From: an uncultured Bacilli bacterium
GTDB lineage: Bacteria; Bacillota_I; Bacilli_A; RF39; UBA660
Direction of reading: 5' to 3'
DNA length: 64,000 nt
Assembly: GCA_934148995.1 (NCBI GenBank)
Contig: CAKPDM010000005.1
Location: forward strand, 1 to 64,000
Shown: positions 18,473 to 26,251 of the stretch, piece after piece
Numbering within the stretch: position 1 is the first letter of the stretch
Layout: each line of letters begins with the position of its first letter
The notes under the pieces: model-generated
Database searches by the model: none
What the model was told of the DNA's origin: nothing
What the model saw: the letters and a program-made list of their open reading frames with translations, nothing else
Program-made: the position numbers and the translations under genes

Positions 18473-19024
18473 TTACACTAAAACTTTAATTTTTGTTTTA
18501 TTAACTTTTTTAGGAAGTTTAATGTAATCACCAACATTAACTTCGATATTTTCGGTACGTGCTTCTAAGAAATCAGCAGAAGACATAAAAGTAGAAATTA
18601 CTTGTTGATATTCTTCTTTATTTTTAAAACGTTTATCAGATAGCGATGAAGAATAGACGGCATTATCTAAAAGTTGTTCATTTAATCTTTTTGTCTCTTC
18701 CATGGCATCTTCATAATTATCAGTTAAATATGAAGTTTTAATAGAATTAACACATTTGTCTTTCATATCATATTCTGGTTGATTATCTTTAAAATATCTT
18801 TCAATCATTGTTCTTCCAGTTACATAAGTTGGAACTACATCGTAAGAAGATACTATGTTCCCTACTCTATTTATTTTTCTATTAACTCCTACAATATAAC
18901 ACTTAGAAGGCATATAAGAAACTAAAGTCGCTTCACCTTTCTCTAAATCACTATTACCACTTACCGTTTTTTCTTTATAAATTGGTATTACTGAATATCC
19001 TACTGGATATACTACTTCTTTCAT
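18473..19024 (-). CDS. Hypothetical protein (183 residues)
   Basis: ATG at 19024 is chosen because GAAAGGGGAGAAATTT precedes it. The sequence starts MKEVVYPVGYSVIPIYKEKT and contains KCYIVGVNRKINRVGNIVSSYDVVP and the helical YEDAMEETKRLNEQLLDNAV. No signal peptide, membrane segment or known motif is seen; it is probably a soluble cytosolic protein. It has its own promoter and terminator, so it is a single-gene unit. No family recognised. Confidence 0.7.
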   Translation of the reverse strand: MKEVVYPVGYSVIPIYKEKTVSGNSDLEKGEATLVSYMPSKCYIVGVNRKINRVGNIVSSYDVVPTYVTGRTMIERYFKDNQPEYDMKDKCVNSIKTSYLTDNYEDAMEETKRLNEQLLDNAVYSSSLSDKRFKNKEEYQQVISTFMSSADFLEARTENIEVNVGDYIKLPKKVNKTKIKVLV

Positions 19025-19055
19025 AAATTTCTCCCCTTTCAAAAAGATACACCAT

Positions 19056-19084
19056 ATTATAACATAAACTGCTTTAAAAGTAAA
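19056..19084 (-). promoter_or_regulatory. Promoter of the 18.5-19.0 kb gene
   Basis: TTTACT (19079-19084), 17-base spacer, TATAAT (19056-19061), 32 bases before the start codon. Confidence 0.8.
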
Positions 19085-19154
19085 CTTTTTTTAGTACCAT
19101 TCACGGATTAGAAGTATACCGTTTACAGTATTTAACCCTATAATAATCGCTTCA

Positions 19155-19174
19155 TATTAAGCATATACTTAATA
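19155..19174 (+). promoter_or_regulatory. Inverted repeat before the SpoVD-like PBP gene
   Basis: TATTAAG-CATATA-CTTAATA, a perfect 7-bp inverted repeat that ends at the ribosome site AGAGGTG. It could be an operator or an mRNA hairpin controlling initiation at the TTG start. Confidence 0.4.
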
Positions 19175-19187
19175 GAGGTGATTATTC

Positions 19188-21095
19188 TTGTTTATCAAAA
19201 ATATTAATAAACGTATTAAAATAATGCTATTACTATTCGGATTTGTTTTACTAATGGTTATCTTAAAAGTATTTTATGTCCAAGTATTTGATTATAAAAA
19301 ATTATCTAATCTTGCTAGTGATTTATGGAGTAGAAATTTACCAATTGAAGCCTCAAGGGGAAGAATTTTAGATCGAAATGGGGTTGTTCTAGCCGATAAT
19401 GTTACTACTACTTCCCTAGTTTTAGTGCCTAATCAGATTAAAAATAAAAAAGAAGTCTGTGAAAAATTGGCAGAAATCTTAAATGTTAGTTATGATGAAA
19501 TGAAAAAACACGTCTTTAAAAACACCTCTATCGAAAGAGTTCATCCGATTGGTAGAAGACTTTCTTATGAAATTGCAGATAAGATAGAAGCTTTAAAGCT
19601 TGATGGTGTTTATCTACTAAAAGAAGCAAAAAGATATTATCCTTATAAAACATTACTTGCCCATGTTCTAGGATATGTTGGTATTGATAATCAAGGATTA
19701 TCAGGACTTGAGTTACAATATGATAAATATTTAACAGGAGAAGCCGGAGCAATTAAGTACTTTTCTGATGCAAAAGGAAATAAACTAACTCTATCTGATG
19801 TTTATGTTAAACCACAAGACGGAATGGATTTACAATTAACAATTGATATTAATATTCAAAAATCAGTGGAAAGAGAACTTGATAATGTCGTTAATATGAT
19901 GAACCCTGATATGGCTCTTGCTGTAGTAATGAAGCCTAAAACTGGCGAAGTATTAGCAATGAGTTCTAGACCTACCTTCGACCCTAATAATTATAAAAAC
20001 TATAGTACAGAAATTCTTAGTAGAAACTTACCTATCTGGGCTAGTTATGAACCAGGATCAACTCAAAAAATCATAACTACGGCCGCTAGTATTGAAGAAA
20101 AAGTTATTGATATTTATAATGAACATTTTTATGACTCTGGTGGTGTCACTGTCGATGGCGCAAGAATTAGATGTTGGAAAGCTGGAGGTCATGGAGACCA
20201 AACCTTTTTACAAGTATTACAAAACTCTTGCAACCCAGGATTTGTGCTAATGGGAGAAAGATTAGGTAAAGAAAAATTATTTTCTTATTTAGATATGTTT
20301 GGTTTTGGCAGTAAGACAGGAATTGACCTTAACGGTGAAGGAAAAGGAATTATCTTTCCTCTTAGTAAAGTTGGCAATGTAGAACTTGCTACTACTGCTT
20401 TTGGACAAGGTATTAGTGTAACACCAATTCAACAAATAACTGCTATTTCCGCTGTTTTAAACGGTGGTAATTTATTAAGGCCTTATGTTTTAGCTAATGT
20501 CTTAGAACCAGAAACCGGTAATGTTATGTATCAGAATAAAACTAAAGTCGTTCGAAAAACAATTAGTGAAGAAACTTCCAAAACAATGCGTTATGCCTTA
20601 GAAACAGTTGTTGCTTTAGGTGGCGGAAAAGCTGCTTATATAGATGGTTATCGTATTGGGGGAAAAACTGGTACTGCCCAAAAAGTAAAAGATGGCGCTT
20701 ATCTTGTTAATAATTATATTATGTCATTTGTGGGAATAGTTCCTAGTAATGACCCAGAAGCTGTTTTATATATTGCAATTGATAACCCCAAAAATACAGC
20801 CCTTTTATCAAGTTACACCACTACTCCAATTGCAAGACGTATTCTTTTAGATATTATCGATGCACTAGACATTAAAAAACAAGAAGGTGGCGTTGAAAAA
20901 GACTGGCAATGGGATGATAAAGTTTACTATGAAGTACCAAATGTTGTTGGTAAAGATAAGAAGGAAGCGAAAAGTCTTTTAGAACATTTTAAAGTCGAAT
21001 ATAGTAAAACTGGCGAAAAAGTAATAAGTCAATCTCCTAAAGCTGGGGAAAGATTAGAAGATGGTGGAACTGTCACTTTACTGCTTGGTGATTAA
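19188..21095 (+). CDS. Class B penicillin-binding protein, SpoVD/PBP2-like, with PASTA domain
   Basis: A 635-residue transpeptidase. An N-terminal membrane helix (MLLLFGFVLLMVILKVFYV) and the dimerisation domain (RGRILDRNGVVLADN) are followed by the transpeptidase domain with the active serine in EPGSTQKI (SxxK), SCN in QNSCNPG, and KTGT in GGKTGTAQK. One C-terminal PASTA domain begins near YEVPNVVGKDKKEAK. It cross-links peptidoglycan on the outer face of the membrane. The single PASTA domain and the presence of sporulation genes nearby suggest a SpoVD-like spore-cortex enzyme; the dcw PBP at 34.8 kb is the likely divisome enzyme. TTG start after AGAGGTG. Confidence 0.9.
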   Translation: MFIKNINKRIKIMLLLFGFVLLMVILKVFYVQVFDYKKLSNLASDLWSRNLPIEASRGRILDRNGVVLADNVTTTSLVLVPNQIKNKKEVCEKLAEILNVSYDEMKKHVFKNTSIERVHPIGRRLSYEIADKIEALKLDGVYLLKEAKRYYPYKTLLAHVLGYVGIDNQGLSGLELQYDKYLTGEAGAIKYFSDAKGNKLTLSDVYVKPQDGMDLQLTIDINIQKSVERELDNVVNMMNPDMALAVVMKPKTGEVLAMSSRPTFDPNNYKNYSTEILSRNLPIWASYEPGSTQKIITTAASIEEKVIDIYNEHFYDSGGVTVDGARIRCWKAGGHGDQTFLQVLQNSCNPGFVLMGERLGKEKLFSYLDMFGFGSKTGIDLNGEGKGIIFPLSKVGNVELATTAFGQGISVTPIQQITAISAVLNGGNLLRPYVLANVLEPETGNVMYQNKTKVVRKTISEETSKTMRYALETVVALGGGKAAYIDGYRIGGKTGTAQKVKDGAYLVNNYIMSFVGIVPSNDPEAVLYIAIDNPKNTALLSSYTTTPIARRILLDIIDALDIKKQEGGVEKDWQWDDKVYYEVPNVVGKDKKEAKSLLEHFKVEYSKTGEKVISQSPKAGERLEDGGTVTLLLGD

Positions 21096-21096
21096 T

Positions 21097-22917
21097 TTAA
21101 TTATGTTTACTTAGAGTATGTGACGTTACTAAAGTTTGATAATTACTATCATAAGAATCATCAATATTCTGATATATCTTTTCTGCGCGATTTACTTGTT
21201 CAAAGTATTCTCTCACCATCTCATCTTCTGGTGCTGTATCAATCTTGCCTATAACTCCATTTCTTGAAAGATAGTCTACCTTGTTAACTACATCAACTAA
21301 CTTCTCAAAATTATCTTGTCCAATATACTTTGTAAGTTCACTTCGGTCGGCATTTATTTTAGCAGAAATGACTTGTGGTCTAAATTTTAATAATAACGGT
21401 TGTAATAAATTTTTAGTGATTAAAGCAGTATTATAATTACTCACATCTTCCGAAGTGAATTTTTGTGGTTCAATTAAATATATTTCTTGACTATGTAAAA
21501 ATTCAATTGCTTCTATTGTAAAAATATCATTTAATACCTCATTAAATTTTTCGTATTTACGACAAGTGCTATAATAAGGATTTTTCATAGGAGCATCAGA
21601 AAAGTCCGTACATGATTCAAAAGCTATCCCATTTTCGTTTTGATCTATAATGTGACCGCACTCATGCATAAAAGTAAAGCATAAACCACCGCCATCATCA
21701 GGTCTTATTGTATAAAACATTATTGATACAAACTTATTATCATCTGTAGTTGCTCCTCTTCCAAAAACAAAAACACTTTCACCTTTCATATTTTCATAAA
21801 TGTATTCTAAACTTTTTTCATTAAAACCTTGTTCTTTAAAATTTAGGAAGTCTTTCCTAGTTGTATAATATTCTCTAATGGCTTCTTCATATCTTTTTTC
21901 TCTAGTTGAAGTAACGAAATGTATTAAATCGTCTGAAGGGACATATTGTTTAACATCATCTTGTTCTAAGAAAGTCAAATAATTATTTATATCTTCTTTT
22001 GTTTCAAATTTTATTTCTTTTCCACTTACTATATCACCGCATACATTTTTTAGATAATTTAATTGTCGTGAGATTATTATCATTTTAGATAGAAAATCGA
22101 CATTTTCAGATTTTAATTTATTCATTCTATTGGAATTAAACAATTCAATAATACTTGCTAAGTCAATATCTGAAGGACCTAAAATAGTTGTAATTTTTTC
22201 TTCTAAAGATTTATCAGAAATAGCCTCTTTTATAGACTGTGGTAACTTTTGAGAAACATCTTCAAAAAGTAATTGCTTGTTTTTCTCTAAAATTTTTGTT
22301 TTTCTTCCTGTTTCGGAGTCAATAAAATCTTTATAAGGTTTAAGTTTTTCCTCCCACTTTTTATATTCTGATAATAATGGTTCATAAACTAAATTTAATT
22401 CATCAATTCTTTTCAGTGTTTGCTGATATTCTTCTGTTTTAGTAAATAAATCAAAATTTTTCTCAGTTACCAGTTCATGTTCATCACCGAGAAGATAATT
22501 AATTATTTTAATTTTATTTTTTAAAAGCTGCTTAGGATTTTCATTATTACCTGGTTTAAACGCTTGAATAGGAACATAATAATCAGTTTTATCAGAAAAT
22601 CCAAAATATGAATCATTTATATAATATTCTAGCATTTTCTCAATTTTATTATCTAGTCTTTGAATATAATTAGCTTTCTTATATTCTTCTACATTTACAC
22701 CGATTTTTTCCAAAAATTTAACGGCATACTCGCGTTTTTGACATTCTTCAATATATGATATATATTCCCTAAAATTTTCAACATTATAATGCTGAATTAT
22801 AACCGCATTATTAATTTTATCTGAAATAATATCACGATACTTTTCACCATATACAAAAGTAAAAGCCTCTATAACAAATGGCAATACTTTTTTTAAATCT
22901 ATACTTAAATTATCCAT
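21097..22917 (-). CDS. Large zinc metalloprotease-like protein (HECGH)
   Basis: A 606-residue protein with one clear zinc-protease motif: FTFMHECGHIIDQ (HExxH) around residue 415, followed about 50 residues later by KFNEVLNDIFTIEA, which could supply the third glutamate ligand of a gluzincin. The N-terminal 350 residues are charged and helical, without a signal peptide or membrane segment, so the protein is probably cytosolic. The layout recalls M3-like oligopeptidases but I do not see enough to name a family. It converges with the SpoVD-like PBP, with only one base between the stops. Confidence 0.6.
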   Translation of the reverse strand: MDNLSIDLKKVLPFVIEAFTFVYGEKYRDIISDKINNAVIIQHYNVENFREYISYIEECQKREYAVKFLEKIGVNVEEYKKANYIQRLDNKIEKMLEYYINDSYFGFSDKTDYYVPIQAFKPGNNENPKQLLKNKIKIINYLLGDEHELVTEKNFDLFTKTEEYQQTLKRIDELNLVYEPLLSEYKKWEEKLKPYKDFIDSETGRKTKILEKNKQLLFEDVSQKLPQSIKEAISDKSLEEKITTILGPSDIDLASIIELFNSNRMNKLKSENVDFLSKMIIISRQLNYLKNVCGDIVSGKEIKFETKEDINNYLTFLEQDDVKQYVPSDDLIHFVTSTREKRYEEAIREYYTTRKDFLNFKEQGFNEKSLEYIYENMKGESVFVFGRGATTDDNKFVSIMFYTIRPDDGGGLCFTFMHECGHIIDQNENGIAFESCTDFSDAPMKNPYYSTCRKYEKFNEVLNDIFTIEAIEFLHSQEIYLIEPQKFTSEDVSNYNTALITKNLLQPLLLKFRPQVISAKINADRSELTKYIGQDNFEKLVDVVNKVDYLSRNGVIGKIDTAPEDEMVREYFEQVNRAEKIYQNIDDSYDSNYQTLVTSHTLSKHN

Positions 22918-22992
22918 TTTGCACCTCTTCTATTAATTTTGATTAAATTTTCAAGTTATTATATCATAAATTAGCATTTATGTATTAATTAA

Positions 22993-23016
22993 CAAAAAAA
23001 AAGTTCCTAAGAACCA
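22993..23016 (-). terminator. Intrinsic terminator
   Basis: GGTTCTTAGGAAC hairpin followed by nine Ts on the minus strand, directly after the gene remnant at 23017-23099. Confidence 0.65.
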
Positions 23017-23099
23017 TTAATCTTCTAATAACCAATCAATACTCTTTTTCAACAATATCATCTTATATTTCAAATTAATTCTTAATAACTTTTCTTTCA
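23017..23099 (-). pseudogene. Possible 3' remnant of a DUF4143 ATPase gene
   Basis: The frame ending at TAA 23017 reads KSIDWLLED, like the end INVIDWLLNKE of the DUF4143 ATPase at 9372, and it ends at a terminator. A shifted frame just upstream gives ERKVIKN, as in the region before the end of that family. No intact gene precedes it. The match is short, so this is tentative. Confidence 0.3.
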
Positions 23100-23130
23100 A
23101 AATACATAAACTATAATAGAGGTGGTCTTT

Positions 23131-23349
23131 ATGAAGTTTAATGGGAATAAACATAACTTCTTTTGTAGATGTAATTGTTGCAAACAAAAAAGAAGAAATA
23201 GTCTTCTTTATCTAGGAGCATTGATTTGCTTTATTGTTATTATCTTTTACCAAGCACTACTCTTAGTCTTTCTAGTTACAAGACTGCACGCTATTCTTCT
23301 ACTAGCAGAACTTTTACTTACTCTTTTTCTCCTTCTCTTGCTCCTCTAA
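23131..23349 (+). CDS. Small membrane protein with Cys-rich N-terminus
   Basis: 72 residues from ATG at 23131, preceded by AGAGGTGG. The N-terminus MKFNGNKHNFFCRCNCCKQK has four cysteines (CxCxCC-like), followed by two hydrophobic stretches (LLYLGALICFIVIIFY and a leucine-rich tail). It may be a membrane protein with a metal-binding head. The end overlaps the convergent coat-kinase-like gene by 36 bases. No family recognised. Confidence 0.5.
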   Translation: MKFNGNKHNFFCRCNCCKQKRRNSLLYLGALICFIVIIFYQALLLVFLVTRLHAILLLAELLLTLFLLLLLL

Positions 23350-24180
23350 AATAAATTTATTAAAATCAATTAATTGTTCATAAAAATCTAAAAGTCTTTT
23401 ATTAGTTTCTAAATTACATGGATAAATATCTATTTTAGGAGGAATAGCTAGTTTTACAAAAAGGAATAACTTTTCATCTAAAGTATAAGGATACTTTCGC
23501 TGATATAAATTATAAGTAGTTACTAAATCAATTGATGAAAAATTCTTCCTAAATAAGTTTTCAATATCATCACTTACTCTTCCTAAATGCGCCTGTTCTA
23601 AACTTATAAAATAACCATCATCTATCGGCAGAAAATGGGCTAGTTCACACTTTCCGTGACAATAAACTAATCGTTCTCTTTCTTTATTTTTAACTGTTTC
23701 ATACCACTCTTCTAATAAATCAGCTGCTACTCTTAACTGTCTATTAATAATACTACTATTTCTTAAAAACAAATATTCTGTCGGTAAATAATATACTTTT
23801 GTTTCTAATTGTAAGACGATATCACGATAATAAGAGAATAAGTAATTTATCTCTTTTTTTGTACTTTCATAGAAATTCTTAACTTCATCTAAATTAAGTT
23901 TCTGATAAGTTGTTGTTTTATTCTGCCAGATAGTAAGATTTAAAACTAGTCTTTTACTAATTTCATCATCAGTTAAACTAGTCTTTTCAAAATAAGGAAA
24001 GATTAATTCTCTATCAGTTACTTCTACTGGTTTTAAGTAATTATTAACAGCATGGTCATCAAGATATTTATAAACTTCTTCAATATTATAACTAGTTCGA
24101 GGCTTAATAAAGATCGTTTTATCAGGATAAGTTATTATCTTATTATTATCAACTAAAGTATATTTAATTGGTACTGACAT
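23314..24180 (-). CDS. CotS/YutH-like kinase-fold protein
   Basis: A 288-residue protein resembling the aminoglycoside phosphotransferase-like spore coat proteins CotS/YutH: a beta-rich start (KYTLVDNNKIITYPDKTIFI), a helical middle, and a catalytic-loop-like RLVYCHGKCELAHFL in place of HGDLxxxN, followed by the YFISLEQAHLG position. The catalytic Asp and Asn appear replaced, so it may be a pseudo-kinase. It overlaps the upstream LysM (SpoVID-like) gene by 17 bases, which supports a spore-coat role. The family call is moderate. Confidence 0.6.
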   Translation of the reverse strand: MSVPIKYTLVDNNKIITYPDKTIFIKPRTSYNIEEVYKYLDDHAVNNYLKPVEVTDRELIFPYFEKTSLTDDEISKRLVLNLTIWQNKTTTYQKLNLDEVKNFYESTKKEINYLFSYYRDIVLQLETKVYYLPTEYLFLRNSSIINRQLRVAADLLEEWYETVKNKERERLVYCHGKCELAHFLPIDDGYFISLEQAHLGRVSDDIENLFRKNFSSIDLVTTYNLYQRKYPYTLDEKLFLFVKLAIPPKIDIYPCNLETNKRLLDFYEQLIDFNKFILEEQEKEKKSK

Positions 24181-24955
24181 CTTTTTTAGTCGTTGGAATA
24201 ATTATCTTACTACCTACGGTTAAGTTCTCTAAATCATTATAATATGATAGTTCTTCTCTTGATATTCCATAAGTTTCAATGATACTTTCAATACTATCTG
24301 TTTCTCTTAATAAATAAACAGAGTAAGTAGTATAAGTTTCTTCCGTATTAGCAAAAGCAGAAAAGATAGAATTCATCACTTTTGTATCTGATTGTTCTTT
24401 TACTTCTTCTTTTATCTCTTCTTGCATAACGGGAGTTTGTATTTCTTCTTGTTTTGGTTCAGTGTTCATAATATTATCAATTACTTTCTGACTTTCTTCT
24501 ACTTCACTTTCTGATAAAATTTCTTTATTGTCATCAGGTTCTTCTTCCACTATTTCTTCAAGTTTTGGAGCAATTTCTTCATTTCGTTCTAGTACAGGAA
24601 TTTCTTCTTCCTTCTCTTCTTCTAATTCAATAACTTCTCTACCTTTAACTAAAACATCAATATATAAGTGAAGTGTATCTTCATTTCTAATATCATAAGT
24701 AAAATTATGAATAGTAATTGATCTATTATCTTCTTCTAAATCTTTAGTTAACATTATATCTACTGGAATAGCATATTGAAAGTCTTCTTCTAAAGTAGAA
24801 GCTTCTGTCATTTTATAAGTACCACTAACAATCATATCACCACTAATCGTACTTGGTCCTTGAAATGCTAGTGTATGTTCAAGTGAAATACTAGTTACTT
24901 CCCCTATCATTGTTTTAAAAGCAATTTCTTTTTCAAATGAAATAATCTGTTTCAT
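24164..24955 (-). CDS. SpoVID-like LysM protein
   Basis: A 263-residue protein. The N-terminal beta domain (ISFEKEIAFKTMIGEVTSIS, then IVSGTYKMTEAS and IPVDIML) matches the N-terminal morphogenetic domain of the spore coat protein SpoVID. A long acidic linker of Glu-rich repeats (residues 110-190) precedes a C-terminal LysM motif (TYSVYLLRETDSIESIIETYG to LTVGSKIIIP). SpoVID directs coat encasement on the forespore surface in Bacillus. AGAGGAGGAAAAT precedes the start. Function is inferred from the domain order and the coat-kinase partner. Confidence 0.65.
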   Translation of the reverse strand: MKQIISFEKEIAFKTMIGEVTSISLEHTLAFQGPSTISGDMIVSGTYKMTEASTLEEDFQYAIPVDIMLTKDLEEDNRSITIHNFTYDIRNEDTLHLYIDVLVKGREVIELEEEKEEEIPVLERNEEIAPKLEEIVEEEPDDNKEILSESEVEESQKVIDNIMNTEPKQEEIQTPVMQEEIKEEVKEQSDTKVMNSIFSAFANTEETYTTYSVYLLRETDSIESIIETYGISREELSYYNDLENLTVGSKIIIPTTKKDVSTN

Positions 24956-25009
24956 ATTTTCCTCCTCTAGTTAAGTCTATTCCAAGAAGAAAAAAATATG
25001 AAAACAAAA

Positions 25010-25196
25010 AAAGTCCAAAGAAGCGATAGCTTAGAACGATAAAACCTATACTTATATATAGGTGGGTGTGCATAGTCCAGCTTCTAGGATCCCTAGTCAA
25101 TGAAAAGGTATTCAACACAGATGAACACTCATCAGCACTCCCTTATCGTCTCTTTAGTCGGTTTTATACTATTAAGCATCTCGAACATCTTTAGAC
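25010..25196 (-). ncRNA. Free-standing structured RNA, 6S RNA candidate
   Basis: About 187 nt between a strong promoter and a T-rich terminator. Nested pairings are visible: ends GTCTAAAGA/TCTTTGGAC, then CGA/TCG, GCTTA/TAAGC and ATAAAACC/GGTTTTAT. A large internal bubble with a CCTATA/TATAGG hairpin on its 3' side comes next, then an apical arm GGGAGTGC/GCACACCC. A long closing stem, central bubble and apical arm is the 6S RNA plan; 6S binds the sigma-A polymerase holoenzyme. No open frame of note. It could be another riboregulator; a covariance search would decide. Confidence 0.5.
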
Positions 25197-25202
25197 AATT
25201 AA

Positions 25203-25231
25203 ATTATAGCAAATAAACATTTTAATAGCAA
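25203..25231 (-). promoter_or_regulatory. Promoter of the structured RNA
   Basis: TTGCTA (25226-25231), 17-base spacer, TATAAT (25203-25208); the paired 5' end of the RNA begins 6 bases downstream. Confidence 0.85.
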
Positions 25232-25236
25232 GAGTT

Positions 25237-26244
25237 TTACATTTTTTTAAAGGTCTTAGAAGTCGTTAATAAGGAGTTTAATTTAGTCATTTCCTGTTTC
25301 AAATATTTTCTCTTAGCAATATTTCTTATTTGTTTTTTATTAAGTATTGGATCTAAAACTCTACTTAATTTTTCAATTTCATTAGTTTTTCTTCTACGAT
25401 AAGGTGTAGTTTCTAACTTCTCTTTAAGATTTTCATTCATTAATGCTCTATTAAGTTCAATTTGATAGGAATAGTTAATTGAATCTATTAGTAGTTCTAT
25501 CTCTTCTTCAGATAACTTAGAATAATCTTGACTAGTTAAAAATGACTTACTAGCTAGAATACTATATTTAGAATCGTCATCAAATAATGCAAACTCTTGA
25601 CTATTAACTATTTGATTTAAAGGTTTATAACACTTATTTTCATCAAAGAAAGTACTGATTAACTTATTATCGGTTAAAGCAAGTGATGATGTTTTATAAG
25701 TTTTTGCAAAATAATTAAGCATCTGTTCAAAGTCATAATTTATAAGTCTTAATTCGGTTGATAATTCATAGTAGTCAGAAATGTCTTGAAGTTTTTCAAT
25801 TAATCTAGGATGTTTATTCATAAATTGCCTAGCTTTGAAAACAGCATAGTAGTCAGCAATTATCTCTTCATAGAAGTCATCATGTTTAGTTTTATAAAAT
25901 TCTGGATTGATATTTTTAATAGCGATTGCTAGCGAAGAAATGGTATTTTTGAAATCCATATTGTCACTTGCCGTTAATCTATAAATTCTATGCATGAATT
26001 CATGATAAGGAACAAACAATAAATCATAAAAATAAGCTTCTATACTTTCAGTCCCAGCTTTTATATTCGGAGCACTTATGGTAATTATATGACTATCACC
26101 TGTTTCAATGTAACAACCATCAAGACTATCCTTAGAAGTTTCAAATTTAATGTCAACTTCAAGCTGGTTTGCTCTAACCTCTTCAAATAGAATTTTAACA
26201 ACAAGGTCTAAACTTTTTTCATATCTATGATTTAAATCACTCAC
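25237..26244 (-). CDS. Putative metal-dependent protease-like protein (HEFMH)
   Basis: A 335-residue protein with LLFVPYHEFMHRIYRL (HExxH, about residue 81) and a downstream EEIIADYYAVFKAR that could supply the third glutamate ligand (ExxxD, as in gluzincins). The remainder is helical and charged, ending in a Lys-rich tail; no signal peptide. The gene follows relA by 7 bases on the same strand, so it is probably coexpressed with the stringent-response enzyme. No family name recognised. Confidence 0.6.
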   Translation of the reverse strand: MSDLNHRYEKSLDLVVKILFEEVRANQLEVDIKFETSKDSLDGCYIETGDSHIITISAPNIKAGTESIEAYFYDLLFVPYHEFMHRIYRLTASDNMDFKNTISSLAIAIKNINPEFYKTKHDDFYEEIIADYYAVFKARQFMNKHPRLIEKLQDISDYYELSTELRLINYDFEQMLNYFAKTYKTSSLALTDNKLISTFFDENKCYKPLNQIVNSQEFALFDDDSKYSILASKSFLTSQDYSKLSEEEIELLIDSINYSYQIELNRALMNENLKEKLETTPYRRRKTNEIEKLSRVLDPILNKKQIRNIAKRKYLKQEMTKLNSLLTTSKTFKKM

Positions 26245-26251
26245 AAGTAGC

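Noticed and set aside
25010..25196. T-box or metabolite riboswitch controlling the SpoVID-like gene
   Set aside because: No T-box core; the RNA has its own promoter and the ends pair with each other just before the T run, which fits a separate small RNA better.
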